Of a stretch of 42,216 nucleotides of DNA, positions 17,454 through 25,983 are shown one piece after another. Positions within the stretch are counted from its first letter, which is position 1. Every line of letters begins with the position of its first letter. The notes below the pieces were generated by a model that ran no database searches, was not told where the DNA came from, and saw only the letters and a list, made by a program, of their open reading frames with translations. This DNA comes from Acidobacteriota bacterium (GTDB lineage: Bacteria > Acidobacteriota > Vicinamibacteria > Vicinamibacterales > Fen-181). Where the stretch lies: contig PMZR01000031.1 of NCBI GenBank assembly GCA_003170135.1, positions 1-42,216 on the forward strand, written 5' to 3'. The position numbers were made by a program, and so were the translations under genes.

Positions 17454-18665
17454 GTGGCCCGATCGCTCCCGCGCAGGCTTCGACTCCCGGGGCTGGCCCT
17501 GGTCGCCCTTGCGGCGGCCGCGTGCGGGTCGTCGACCTCCACCGCGTTGACGGCCCCGACATCGCCCCGGTGCCAGGTGGCCGTGACGGGCTCCCCGTCG
17601 AGCTTCGCTTCCGCAGGCGGCACGGGCAGCGTGTCGGTGACAACCGATCGCGATTGCACCTGGGCGGCAACCGCCGGTGCCGCCTGGATTTCGCTTTCAG
17701 GATCGACGACCGGTCAGGGAAACGGCACTGTTCAATTCGCTGTCGCCTCCAATTCAGCAGTCGTTGCGCGCGGGTCGACGATCTCGGTCAGCGGCCAGGC
17801 CTTCAACGTCGCCGAGCAACCCGCACCGTGCGCGTTCTCGGTGTCGCCTTCATCCCTTGCCCTGGTCTCGGGCGGCGACGGTGCGGCCGTCGCCGTTCAG
17901 GCGCAGGCTGGCTGTTCGTGGAACGCGGCCACCAACGTCCCGTGGATCTCGATTTCAACCGGCGGCAGCGGAAACGGCAGCGGAACGGTCCAGCTCGCGG
18001 TCGCCGCGAATTCCGGGGCCGCCAGATCGGGCAGCGTCTCAGTCGCCGGCCAGACCGTCGCCGTAACCCAGGCGGAAGCGCCGGCCCCGCCACCGCCACC
18101 CCCACCTCCGCCCGCGTGCTCGTTCTCGATCTCACCGGCCAGCCAGTCGTTCCTGGCGACGGGCGGCAACGGCGCGGTGTCGGTGGCGACCCGCAACGGC
18201 TGTAGCTGGACCGCTGCGAGCGGCGCGCCGTGGGTCACGATCGCCACGGGCGCGCAGGGCAGCGGTAACGGCTCGGTCACCTACGCGGTAGCCGCGAACA
18301 CGGGCGCTGCCCGCTCCGCAACAGTTGCCATCGCGGACCAGACGTTCACCGTCAGCGAGGACGCGGCGCCCGGGCCACCGCCGCCGCCTCCGCCGCCGTG
18401 CACCTTCTCGGTGTCGCCGCTCAGTCTGACGGTAAGCAGCGGGCGAAGTACCACCAACATCAGCGTGAGTACAACGAACGGCTGCGCGTGGACGGCGACG
18501 AGCAACGCCCCCTGGCTCTCGATCGACAGCGGCGCCAGCGGCACCGGGGCCGGAACGGTCGTGGTCGGGATAAACCGGAACAACGGCGGGGCGCGCGTGG
18601 GCACCCTGACGATCGCCGCGCAGACCGTGACGATCACGCAGAACGCGCAGGCCGGCGGCGACTAA
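17454..18665 (+). CDS. Lipoprotein with four tandem BACON domains
   Basis: 403 aa. GTG 17454 is the start that puts a lipoprotein signal at the N-terminus (LALVALAAAAC, lipidated Cys24); the open frame extends far upstream but overlaps the aminotransferase gene. Four BACON repeats at about 40-124, 126-210, 222-305 and 316-400. Each has Cys-x-(F/V), GCSW or similar, PW(I/V/L)(S/T)I, a Gly/Ser-rich GSGNGSGTV loop and a final QT(V/F)TVTQ strand. Each repeat keeps two Cys, which probably form a disulfide. Poly-proline linkers (8-9 Pro) precede repeats 3 and 4. BACON domains are usually accessory binding modules of surface glycan or mucin-degrading proteins; here no catalytic domain is attached. 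It ends 20 nt before an outer-membrane protein gene, so the two may form a surface pair. Confidence 0.85.
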   Translation: MARSLPRRLRLPGLALVALAAAACGSSTSTALTAPTSPRCQVAVTGSPSSFASAGGTGSVSVTTDRDCTWAATAGAAWISLSGSTTGQGNGTVQFAVASNSAVVARGSTISVSGQAFNVAEQPAPCAFSVSPSSLALVSGGDGAAVAVQAQAGCSWNAATNVPWISISTGGSGNGSGTVQLAVAANSGAARSGSVSVAGQTVAVTQAEAPAPPPPPPPPPACSFSISPASQSFLATGGNGAVSVATRNGCSWTAASGAPWVTIATGAQGSGNGSVTYAVAANTGAARSATVAIADQTFTVSEDAAPGPPPPPPPPCTFSVSPLSLTVSSGRSTTNISVSTTNGCAWTATSNAPWLSIDSGASGTGAGTVVVGINRNNGGARVGTLTIAAQTVTITQNAQAGGD

Positions 18666-18685
18666 CCCACAAGGGGGCGAGAACC

Positions 18686-19903
18686 GTGAGCGATCACAAG
18701 CAGGCGCGGCTCCTGGCGGCCGCATTCCTGGCGCTGGCCATCGCGGGCCCCGCGGACCGCGCCTTTGCCCAGCAACCGCAGGCGTCGCCGCCACAGCAGA
18801 CGCTGAACGACGTGTTGTCGTTCCTGCTCACGAATCAATCGGTGCAAACGGGCGACCTCGTCAAGGACCTCGCGGCCGCCGCTGCCACGCGTGACACGAT
18901 CTCGCGCGCGCTGCTGGTGGACCTGGCGACGACGCCGCTCGGAACCTCGTCGGGCGGCTTCACCTACCAGTTCAACCCGTCGCTCGGCACGCTCGAGCGG
19001 CGCAGCTCGACCTTCGGTCCCTTCTTCGTCGAGCGTGCGCTGGGTGCAGGCTCGAACCGCTTGTCGCTCGGGTTCGGGTTCCAGTACTCGCGCTTCGACA
19101 CGCTGGACGGCAACAACCTGCGCAACGGGCAATTCGTCACCACGGCGAACCAGTTCCGCGACGAACCGGCGCCCTTCGACGTCGACTCGCTCACGCTCCA
19201 GGTCCAGTCCAGCAGCGCGGTCGTGTCTGCCCGCTATGGCATCACCGGACGTCTCGATGTCGGGGCCGTCGTCCCCTTCGTCTCGCTGCAGCTCGACGGC
19301 CAGCGCGTGAACACGTATCGCGGCACGTCGGTCGTGCAGGCAGTGGCCTCGGCGACGAGGATGGGATTTGGTGACGTCGGTGTCCAGGCGAAATACCAGG
19401 CGCTGGGCGACGCGGGGTCGGGTTTCGCGATCGCTGCCGACATCCGCCTGCCGACCGGGCGCAGCGAGGATCTGCTCGGGGCCGGCAAGGCCTCAATCGG
19501 GACGCTCGTCATCGGGTCGTTCGAGAGCGGGCCGCTCGCGGTCCACGTCAACGGCGGGTACTCGATGGGGGGCATCTCCGACGAGGTGAAATTCGCCGCG
19601 GCCGCCGCGATCGCGGCCACGCCGCACCTTACGGTGGACGGCGAACTGCTCGGCCGCCGGCTGCTGGACGTCGGACGCATCACGCAGGTCGCCTTTGCGA
19701 ATCCCGCGCTGGCCGGCGTCGACACCTACCGGTTGCTGCCGTCCGGAGGCGCGACGATGCCCATCCTGGGGGCGGCTGGAGTGAAGTGGAACCTCGCCGA
19801 CACGTGGGTGCTCGACGCCCACGTGCTCTTCCCGATCGTCACCGATGGTCTGACGGCGCAGATCACGCCCGTCCTCGCGCTGGAGCGATCGTTCGGGAAA
19901 TAG
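18686..19903 (+). CDS. Outer-membrane beta-barrel protein (Phenol_MetA_deg / transporter-like)
   Basis: 405 aa from GTG 18686 (AAGGGGG about 7 nt upstream). Signal peptide to about residue 28 (AIAGPADRAFAQQ). The mature region is mostly amphipathic strands: FTYQFNPSLGTLERRSSTFGPFF, SLGFGFQYSRFDTLDG, YGITGRLDVGAVVPFV, GFGDVGVQAKYQ, ADIRLPTGRSEDLLGAG. It ends in a C-terminal Phe-containing strand. LPTG ... DLLGAGKA resembles the MetA-pathway-of-phenol-degradation/outer-membrane transporter family (PF13557). A role in aromatic uptake is family inference only. It shares a transcript with the BACON lipoprotein and is convergent, 11 nt apart, with the next gene. Confidence 0.8.
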   Translation: MSDHKQARLLAAAFLALAIAGPADRAFAQQPQASPPQQTLNDVLSFLLTNQSVQTGDLVKDLAAAAATRDTISRALLVDLATTPLGTSSGGFTYQFNPSLGTLERRSSTFGPFFVERALGAGSNRLSLGFGFQYSRFDTLDGNNLRNGQFVTTANQFRDEPAPFDVDSLTLQVQSSSAVVSARYGITGRLDVGAVVPFVSLQLDGQRVNTYRGTSVVQAVASATRMGFGDVGVQAKYQALGDAGSGFAIAADIRLPTGRSEDLLGAGKASIGTLVIGSFESGPLAVHVNGGYSMGGISDEVKFAAAAAIAATPHLTVDGELLGRRLLDVGRITQVAFANPALAGVDTYRLLPSGGATMPILGAAGVKWNLADTWVLDAHVLFPIVTDGLTAQITPVLALERSFGK

Positions 19904-19914
19904 GGGGACGCGGA

Positions 19915-21462
19915 CTACTCGCTGCTCGCCACCGAATCGATCACCCACGTGTTGACCAGCTTGCGCAGCGAGAACCGCCACTGGCGCGACGCGGTCACCA
20001 TGTCGCGGTTGCCGACCTTCGGAACATACGCGGCGGTCCCGCGGCAGATGGCCGAGGCCTGCAGGCCGCGCACGTCGACCGTGCAACCGGTGAACGCGAT
20101 ACGCTGCGACTCGAGCTGCCCGAATGCATTCCTGAGCGCGTCCTCGTTGACGCCGGGCCACACATGCTTGACCGCGGTCGCGTTGAGCGCCATGTAGGCC
20201 TGGGCGTACGCGACGAGCGTCCTGCCGATTGCCCGTTCGGCGGCTTCGCGATCCTGCGCGGCGGTCGTGGCCTCCACGCCGGGCGCCGGACTCGTTCCAA
20301 GCGTCGAGACGCTCTCACGCGGCGACGGGGTGTGTGATTCCGGCGCGGACGGCGAGGCAGTGGGCGAGCCAGGCGCAGGTGTGGACGTGGACGACGCGGG
20401 CGGGGCGGCCGCGGACAGCTGGGGGACCGCAGGCAGCGGTGCGGGCTGCAGTCCGGTGGCGTCGAGGATCGTCGCCTGGCCGGAAATGGGCGGCGGCGCC
20501 GATTCCGTGCGGTCTGATGGTGTCGGCTGACGGCTGACGGCCGCGGCCGCGGTGCCAGTCTCCATGCCGACATTCGGCTCGAGTTGCGGTGCGGGAGATG
20601 CTGTCTGGTGCGGCGCTGTGCCGCTTGATGCCACGGCGCCGGCCGCTGCCGGCGTGTCGCGGTCGAGCGCTGGTCCGGGAGGCGCGCTCGCGCGCGGCCG
20701 AGTCGCATCGGGCCTGGTCGCGCCCGGCTCGCGCGTGCTCCCGGCGACCGGGTCGGTCTCCTGCCGATACTGTGAAACCGTGTTCCCAATAACGGCGTCG
20801 CTCGGTGCCGCCGGCGGCTCCGCGATGGCGGCGAGGGGCAAATCGGGCCCTTCAAGCTCAGGCGATGGTGGAGAAGGCGGGGATGGGACCGACGCGTTGG
20901 TGCTGCCCGGCGCGAGTCCGCCAATGAGCGGAGCGATCCATTGCGCGACGACGTCGATCGGCAGCACCTGGACTGTCGCCCAGCCGGACAGCGCGGCGAC
21001 GACGACGATCATCACGGCAAAGATCGCGGCGCGCGATCGCGCGCGACCAGCTCGCCGCGGTTTCGCGGTCGTCACAGGGGCGGGAGCGACCTGCCGCGGC
21101 TGGATTCGCTCGACGCGGCGAGCGGCGCCGGCCTCGGCCTGCAGCTGTTCAAGGAACAGCTTGACCTCGTTCCAGCTCGGGTCCATCTCGACAAGCTCGG
21201 TCGCCCGCTGAAGCGCCGTCTGGTAGTCGCCGGCGTCCATCGCCTGCCGCATCGCCGTCAGGCATGTCGTCTCGCGGCGCAACTGCATGCGTCGCTGGAA
21301 TTGGGCCCACGAGTCGGTGCTGACATTGGTTCCGGGGAGCGTGGGGCCAGGGGAAGACGGGGGCGAGGGTGACGATGCGCCGTCCGGCGCCACGGCACAC
21401 GACGATGCGACGGAAGCGTCCGTTGCAGGAGACGGCACGAATGGCGCGCGGCCGGTCGGCAT
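19915..21462 (-). CDS. Membrane-anchored protein with TPR-like N-terminus, Pro/Ala-rich linker and NTF2-like C-terminal domain
   Basis: 515 aa. In order: a low-complexity N-terminus; a helical TPR-like segment about 50-110 (LTAMRQAMDAGDYQTALQ ... LVEMDPSWNEVKLFLEQL); one transmembrane helix about 143-165 (AAIFAVMIVVVAALSGWATV); a long Pro/Ser/Ala/Thr-rich stretch about 185-395; and a compact C-terminal domain (about 400-515) with YAQAYMALNATAVKHVWPG and a closing WRFSLRKLVNTWVIDSVA typical of SnoaL/NTF2-like folds. It probably faces the periplasm through the linker. Similar layouts occur in acidobacterial signalling proteins with an N-terminal kinase domain, which is absent here. No function is assigned. 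Confidence 0.7.
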   Translation of the reverse strand: MPTGRAPFVPSPATDASVASSCAVAPDGASSPSPPSSPGPTLPGTNVSTDSWAQFQRRMQLRRETTCLTAMRQAMDAGDYQTALQRATELVEMDPSWNEVKLFLEQLQAEAGAARRVERIQPRQVAPAPVTTAKPRRAGRARSRAAIFAVMIVVVAALSGWATVQVLPIDVVAQWIAPLIGGLAPGSTNASVPSPPSPPSPELEGPDLPLAAIAEPPAAPSDAVIGNTVSQYRQETDPVAGSTREPGATRPDATRPRASAPPGPALDRDTPAAAGAVASSGTAPHQTASPAPQLEPNVGMETGTAAAAVSRQPTPSDRTESAPPPISGQATILDATGLQPAPLPAVPQLSAAAPPASSTSTPAPGSPTASPSAPESHTPSPRESVSTLGTSPAPGVEATTAAQDREAAERAIGRTLVAYAQAYMALNATAVKHVWPGVNEDALRNAFGQLESQRIAFTGCTVDVRGLQASAICRGTAAYVPKVGNRDMVTASRQWRFSLRKLVNTWVIDSVASSE

Positions 21463-21563
21463 CTGAGGCTACCCGGGGCAGACGAATCGCCCCGGAAGCC
21501 CTTCTGCATGGAGTCTGCCAGCCCGACGTGTGGGCCGCCGAGAGCGCGGCACCACCGGTCCGG

Positions 21564-22094
21564 TCACCTACCCGGCAGCTCTCTCACCTGCAGCTCGCGG
21601 CGGACCATCTCTTCAGCCTGCTGCGCGGCGGTGGTTTCGTAGTGACGCGGATCGCTGGTGCTCCAGGCCTCTCGAAGATAGAACCGGTGAAACGTCTCCT
21701 CGCTCCTCACCTCGGGGGCACCCGCGATCTCGACGGCATGTTGCAGTTCATGGCCGAGCAGCGCGATCCGTTCCTCCACCACGTGGCGCGGGTTGATCGA
21801 GACGATCAGATAGCGGTGCCCGCCGAAGGCTGCGAGGAACGAGGTGTGCGCGGTTGCGCTGTCGAGATAGGGCGGGAATTCGACGTAGACGACCAGATCG
21901 CTGCGGCCCAGGACGTCCACCAGAGCCTTGACGGTCGCGGATCGCGCGCGTGCCTGCTGCACGAGGGCGGCGGTCTCGGGTTGCAGACCCCGCACGGCAG
22001 GTGCGGGCAACTCCCGACCCTTGGCGACGAGCGTTGCCGGCGTCAGCAACGCCAGTGTGAGCCCGAACGCGCATGCACTGGGGGCGCGGTGCAT
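21564..22094 (-). CDS. Small exported protein with HExxH zinc-peptidase-like motif
   Basis: 176 aa from ATG 22094, with GAGGAGG 5 nt upstream; the 36-codon extension to 22202 is not supported. Signal peptide about 1-24 (SACAFGLTLALLTPATLVAKG). LLGHELQHAVEIA (about 122-134) is a zincin HExxH motif, in the part of the chain where small gluzincin-like proteins carry it. Upstream DLVVYVEFPPYLDS and TSFLAAFGGHRYLIVSINPR look like a compact alpha/beta layer. A possible third ligand Glu lies a few residues on (VEIAGAPEVRSEETFHRFY). Catalytic activity is unproven. The gene is alone, opposed to gene debris to its right. Confidence 0.68.
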   Translation of the reverse strand: MHRAPSACAFGLTLALLTPATLVAKGRELPAPAVRGLQPETAALVQQARARSATVKALVDVLGRSDLVVYVEFPPYLDSATAHTSFLAAFGGHRYLIVSINPRHVVEERIALLGHELQHAVEIAGAPEVRSEETFHRFYLREAWSTSDPRHYETTAAQQAEEMVRRELQVRELPGR

Positions 22095-22239
22095 TGCGTC
22101 CTCCTCAGGACGATTCGTGAGCGGCGCCTCGTCTGGTGGCCGGCAACACGCTGGTCCGACGAAGCGCCCTGGTTTCTTGTTAGACGAAGGCACGCGCGTC
22201 AACGTTCGTGCTGCTCAGCCCGGTCCGCACGCTGGCTGA

Positions 22240-22740
22240 TCCGTTTTCTCTCCCGTTCGCGCATTCGCGTGGGTTGGCGACAGCCTGGACGGTACGGTTG
22301 CCCGCGTCCGGCGGCAGGAGCGGCCATGCTACGGCTTCTACGTCGACCACACGCTCGACATGTTCGGGTCGTTCTTCCTGCTTGGCGGCCTCGCGCTGTC
22401 CGGGTTCATGACGCCGCTCATCGCCCTCGGACTGCTCGTGTCGTACCTGATGGTGACGACCGAGGTCTACCTGGCCACGTACTGCCTGGCGTCGTTCCGC
22501 ATGTCGTTCTTCAGAATTGGTCCGACGGAGCTGCGCATCCTGCTCGCAACCGGCACGCTGGTGCTGTTCGTCAATCCATCCGTCTCGGCACTCGGCGGGC
22601 GCTACCTGCTGTTCGACGTCGGCGCGGTTGTCGGGATGTGCGGGATGGCAGTTGCGATGGTACAGGCGGCCATCAGCCACACGATCGAGCTGTACCGCGC
22701 CGAGCGTTCTGGGACCCCATTGGGCAGGGGCAGGTCGTGA
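22240..22740 (+). pseudogene. 5'-truncated CDP-alcohol phosphatidyltransferase
   Basis: After a TGA at 22237-22239 the frame runs open and encodes the CDP-alcohol phosphatidyltransferase signature DSLDGTVAR, nine residues, GFYVDHTLD (D-x2-DG-x2-AR ... G-x3-D-x3-D). Hydrophobic helices follow: MFGSFFLLGGLALSGFMTPLIALGLLV, LRILLATGTLVLFVNP, MCGMAVAMVQAAISHTIEL. No ATG, GTG or TTG lies between the stop and the signature, and the N-terminal ~60 residues expected for this family are gone. An ATG inside (22360) would give a fragment without the active-site motif. The stop lies inside a 42-bp dispersed repeat. It is therefore a decayed gene, left end lost near 22258. Confidence 0.75.
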
Positions 22741-22768
22741 AAAAACTGGCAAATCAAGACCTGACCCC
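22727..22768 (+). repeat. 42-bp dispersed repeat, copy 1
   Basis: Begins GGGGCAGGTCGTG, has an A-run and TGGCAA core, and ends CAAGACCTGACCCC. The two ends are imperfect inverted repeats of each other, so a hairpin is possible. The second copy, in opposite orientation, is at 33331-33372 with 40 of 42 bases identical. It supplies the stop codon of the phosphatidyltransferase remnant. Confidence 0.88.
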
Positions 22769-22861
22769 AAGGACGGCGACAGGCCGGCGGATCAGCGCGT
22801 TCAACGCCGTCGGCGTTCGGGCGCCGCCTCGTTCGTTTCAACGTGACCAGGGGTCGTCGGC

Positions 22862-22951
22862 GTGCACTACGGGGTGGCGAACCTGGTTGGCGTCACGTGC
22901 AGTTCGGCGGCGAACTTCATCCTCGGCGATCGGGTCGTGTTCGCCAGCCGG
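22862..22951 (+). pseudogene. Remnant of a GtrA-like membrane protein
   Basis: The frame following a TGA (upstream) reads VHYGVANLVGVTCSSAANF then ILGDRVVF, which resembles the last transmembrane helix of GtrA-like polyprenyl-linked sugar flippases (xNFLxxDRxxF). Only ~30 residues remain and no start or upstream helices exist. It lies between the 42-bp repeat and the AIR-synthase-like gene. Family call from a short motif. Confidence 0.4.
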
Positions 22952-22975
22952 CCACGGGGCATCGCAGGGCGTCCA

Positions 22976-23998
22976 TCATTGCCCGAAGACTCGGGCGATC
23001 TCGTCGCGGTCGGCCGGTTCCAGCGCGACCCATTGCCCTGACACCTGGATCTGAATCCCGTCTTCGGCCGGCTGCGCCTGGCCGATGTCCGCGACGGGAA
23101 TGCCGCGCGCGACGAGCGCCCGCGCGATGCGGTCCGCTTCGTCCGGCTCGGCGGCGATGATCAGCGCACCCGACGCGACGAGTCTCAGCGGATCGAGGCC
23201 GAACGCCGCGCAGACAGCTTCGGTCTCCGGCAGGATCGGGATCGCGTCGTTCCAGACGCGCAGCCCGCGCCCGCCGGCGTGCGCCAGCTCCCACAAGCCG
23301 GTGGCGATGCCGCCTTCGGTCGGGTCGTGCATGGCGCGCACGCGGCCCGCCGCCATCGCCGTGCGCGCCGCGTCGACGATCGTGATGCCGGGCTCGAAGA
23401 GCAGCGCCTGCGCTCGCGCCAGCAGCGCCGGGTCGAGGCGTGCCGCACACAGGTCGGGCCGTTCGCGAGCGAGAATGGCCGTGCCTTCCAAAGCCGCCCC
23501 GCGGGTGAGCAGGATCCGATCGCCGACCTGCAGCGCATCCTTGCGGACGAGTCGCGCGGGCTCCACCTCGCCGAGCATGTGCCCGACGACGATCGGCCGG
23601 TCCAGCCCGATCGTCACCTCCGTGTGACCGCCGCACAGCGAAACGTCCAGCGCGCGGCACGTCTCGACGATGTCGGCGGTGATCGTCTCGGCCATGGCGG
23701 TTGTCGCCTGCCCTTCCGGCAGGAGCAGCACGGCGAAGAACCATCGCGGATCGGCGCCGAGCACCGCGACGTCGTTGGCGTTCACGTGCACGCAGTACCA
23801 GCCGATGCGGTCGGAGGCGAAGGTGACGGGATCGGTGGACGCCACCAGGTATCGATCGCCGCACGCCAGGACGGCGGCGTCCTCTCCAAGGCGTGGCCCG
23901 ATGAGGACGCGCGGATCCGCGCGCGGCAGCCGGGACAGCATGCGCTCGAGTGCCGCGGCGGGCAGTTTCCCGGCGGCGAGCAGTTGGTCGGTGGCCAT
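22976..23998 (-). CDS. AIR synthase-like ATP-binding protein (PurM/HypE/SelD superfamily)
   Basis: 340 aa, ATG 23998. N-terminal AIRS domain about 30-150 with LGEDAAVLACGDRYLVASTDPVTF, HVNANDVAVLGADPRWF and CGGHTEVT. C-terminal AIRS_C domain about 160-320 with VGDRILLTRGAALEGTAIL and HDPTEGGIATGLWELA. The superfamily makes ATP-activated intermediates in purine, selenophosphate and hydrogenase-cofactor synthesis. It resembles HypE but lacks the C-terminal Cys tail (it ends in IARVFGQ) and no hydrogenase gene is near, so it belongs to the orphan 'AIR synthase family' group of unknown role. It is divergent from the NYN gene across a 366-nt gap. Confidence 0.82.
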   Translation of the reverse strand: MATDQLLAAGKLPAAALERMLSRLPRADPRVLIGPRLGEDAAVLACGDRYLVASTDPVTFASDRIGWYCVHVNANDVAVLGADPRWFFAVLLLPEGQATTAMAETITADIVETCRALDVSLCGGHTEVTIGLDRPIVVGHMLGEVEPARLVRKDALQVGDRILLTRGAALEGTAILARERPDLCAARLDPALLARAQALLFEPGITIVDAARTAMAAGRVRAMHDPTEGGIATGLWELAHAGGRGLRVWNDAIPILPETEAVCAAFGLDPLRLVASGALIIAAEPDEADRIARALVARGIPVADIGQAQPAEDGIQIQVSGQWVALEPADRDEIARVFGQ

Positions 23999-24364
23999 GG
24001 TCGGTGTCTCGATGAGTCCGGGGTCCGAAGTCCGGAGACGACGTACGCAGTCACGAATTAGGCGTGCGGCGTCAGTGGTCGACGCCGACGTCAGCGGCTA
24101 TGATACCCGGCGACGCACCGCGGCGACAGATCCCCGTGCCGGGAGCGCCGAACGGGGTGCGGCCGCGACGCGGGATGCGGACCGATGGCCCGGGCAATGT
24201 GCTAAGGTAAGAGGGAGTTGATGCGAGCTCATGCGACCGCATCTCACGGGCAGGCACGAGCGGCCCGGCGTTTCTGCACATTTGACTGCGCGCTCCGTGT
24301 CGGGCGCGGGTGTTGACCGGGGAGGACGGCACGGCGGCGCCCGCCGCCGGCCTGAACTACGACT
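23999..24364. other. 366-nt divergent intergenic region
   Basis: No gene seen. It holds three GTCCGNN heptads (24016-24036), a possible -10-like TATGAT near 24100 and a GATGCG/CGCATC inverted repeat around 24221-24244. These may be the promoters and an operator for the AIR-synthase-like (minus) and NYN (plus) genes. No recognised riboswitch or RNA gene was found by eye. Confidence 0.4.
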
Positions 24365-25900
24365 GTGAGCGATGAACGATTGAAAATTGCGGTCTTCATC
24401 GATTTCGACAACATCGAAATCGGCGTGAAGACCACCCTCGGCGTCCACTTCGACATCGGTGCCATCCTCGAGGCGATCAAGGAACGCGGCGAGGTGATCA
24501 CCAAGGTCGCCTACGGCGACTGGAAGCGCGCGGGCGATCACAGCCGGCTGCTGACGCAGCACGCCATCCGCATGGTGCAGCGCAACGTCACGCCGGGCGG
24601 CGACAAGAACGGCGCCGACATTAACCTGGCGCTCGACGCGCTCGAGATGGCGCTGACCCACAATCACATCAACGCCTACGTGATCGTCGGCGGCGACAGC
24701 GACTTCATCAGCCTCGTGGAGAAACTCAAGCAGTACGACAAGAAGGTGTTCGTCGTCGGCGGACGCGCGTTCACCAGCATGATCATGCAGAAGAACTGCT
24801 ACGAGTTCATCGCCTACGAGAACCTGATCGAGCCGCCGCCGACCAGCCGCCGCACGCACGGCCGCGTGGCGCCCGAGAAGGAACGTCCCGGGCCGCAGGC
24901 GCTCGCCAACGCGGTGCCGCTCGTCGAGCGGGCGCTGCAGGTGCTGTCGGACCGCGAGGTCTCGCCGCAGCTCGGCCTGCTCAAGAGCACGCTGCTGCAG
25001 CTGGACTCCGCGTTCAGCGAGCGCAACTACGGCGCGGGGAGTTTCCGCGACTTCGTCGAGAAGCTGGCGAAGGCCGGATACGTAAACCTGAAGCAGGCGG
25101 GCCGCAGCCTGCTGGTGGAAGCGAGCGACAGCGACGGGAAGGCGACGCAGGAGGGCACCGAGGCCGCCGCGGCGCCGGAGGGCAACGGCCAGCCGGAGCA
25201 TGGGGAACGGCGCGCGCCGGCCGCGATCTCCGCCGAGCCGCAGGCGGCAGCGGCAAGTCACCCGGAGCCGGCGAGCCAGCCGGCCGAGGGCGTCCCGCCG
25301 GCGTCCGCCGCGCCCGTGGTCGCCACCATCGCGCCGGCCGAGGGCGTCCTGGCGGTCCGGCGCATGTTCGAGAGCGGCCTGAACCGCGTGCGCTGGCCGA
25401 TGTACGTGCGCAACGTGAAGCAGTTCCTGCGCGGCATGGAATCGAGCTTCGACGAGCGGCGCTTCGGATTCGGCGGCATTCTCGATCTGCTCCGCGCGTG
25501 CCAGCGCGACGGCATCTTCCGGCTCGAGCGCGATCGCCAGGGCGTGCTTCGCGTGTTTCCGGGAACGGTGCTGCAGCGTCCGGTGAGCGAGCCGCAGCCG
25601 GGAAGCGCAACTACCGGCGAGCCGGCGATGGCGCCGGAAGTGGTCGCCGAGGCGGAGCTGGCGCCCGTCGTTGTCGAGGCCGAGGTGCTGGCCGAGACGG
25701 TGACGGCCGAGGAGCCGCGCGCCGAGGGCGCGCCGGCCGAGACCCTGGTCACTGGCCAGCCCGTCGAGGCGCCAGCCGAAGAGGCGGGCGCCAAACGACG
25801 GCGGCGCCGGCCGGCTGCCGGGCCGCGCAAGGCTGCGCCCGCGGCCGCGCCGCGCAAGGCGAAGACGACGCGGACTCGCGTCAAGGCCAAGCAGGCATAG
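24365..25900 (+). CDS. NYN (LabA/DUF88) nuclease-fold protein with two LOTUS/OST-HTH domains
   Basis: 511 aa, GTG 24365. NYN domain about 5-160 with the PIN-like acidic pattern: IAVFIDFDNIEIG (first Asp cluster), KNGADINLALDALEMAL (second), YVIVGGDSDFISLVEKLKQY (third), then KKVFVVGGRAFTSMIMQKNCYEFI. A LOTUS-like winged helix follows at about 180-255 (LVERALQVLSDREVSPQLGLLKSTLLQLDSAF) and a second at about 335-405 (RWPMYVRNVKQFLRGMESSFDERRFGFGGILDLLRACQ). The tail is Ala/Pro/Glu-rich and ends Lys/Arg-rich. NYN proteins are metal-dependent RNases; LOTUS domains bind RNA, notably G-quadruplexes in characterised cases. The basic tail may add RNA contact. It ends with a perfect hairpin. Confidence 0.87.
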   Translation: MSDERLKIAVFIDFDNIEIGVKTTLGVHFDIGAILEAIKERGEVITKVAYGDWKRAGDHSRLLTQHAIRMVQRNVTPGGDKNGADINLALDALEMALTHNHINAYVIVGGDSDFISLVEKLKQYDKKVFVVGGRAFTSMIMQKNCYEFIAYENLIEPPPTSRRTHGRVAPEKERPGPQALANAVPLVERALQVLSDREVSPQLGLLKSTLLQLDSAFSERNYGAGSFRDFVEKLAKAGYVNLKQAGRSLLVEASDSDGKATQEGTEAAAAPEGNGQPEHGERRAPAAISAEPQAAAASHPEPASQPAEGVPPASAAPVVATIAPAEGVLAVRRMFESGLNRVRWPMYVRNVKQFLRGMESSFDERRFGFGGILDLLRACQRDGIFRLERDRQGVLRVFPGTVLQRPVSEPQPGSATTGEPAMAPEVVAEAELAPVVVEAEVLAETVTAEEPRAEGAPAETLVTGQPVEAPAEEAGAKRRRRRPAAGPRKAAPAAAPRKAKTTRTRVKAKQA

Positions 25901-25937
25901 GGGCGAGCCGCGCGCCAACGCGCGGTCGTCACGACAG

Positions 25938-25959
25938 GGGCCGAGCCCGGGCTCGGCCC
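25938..25959 (+). terminator. Perfect 22-nt palindrome after the NYN gene
   Basis: GGGCCGAG, central CCCGGG, CTCGGCCC, 38 nt after the stop. It is an 8-bp stem extendable to a full palindrome, followed by TTCGCGTTCC with no T-run. Confidence 0.6.
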
Positions 25960-25983
25960 TTCGCGTTCCGAATCGGCCGCATA

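Noticed and set aside
22976..23998. HypE hydrogenase maturation protein.
   Set aside because: No C-terminal Cys and no hydrogenase or other hyp genes.
24050..24300. A riboswitch or small RNA in the AIR-synthase/NYN gap.
   Set aside because: I see GC-rich inverted repeats but no conserved core of any known riboswitch; cannot support a call.
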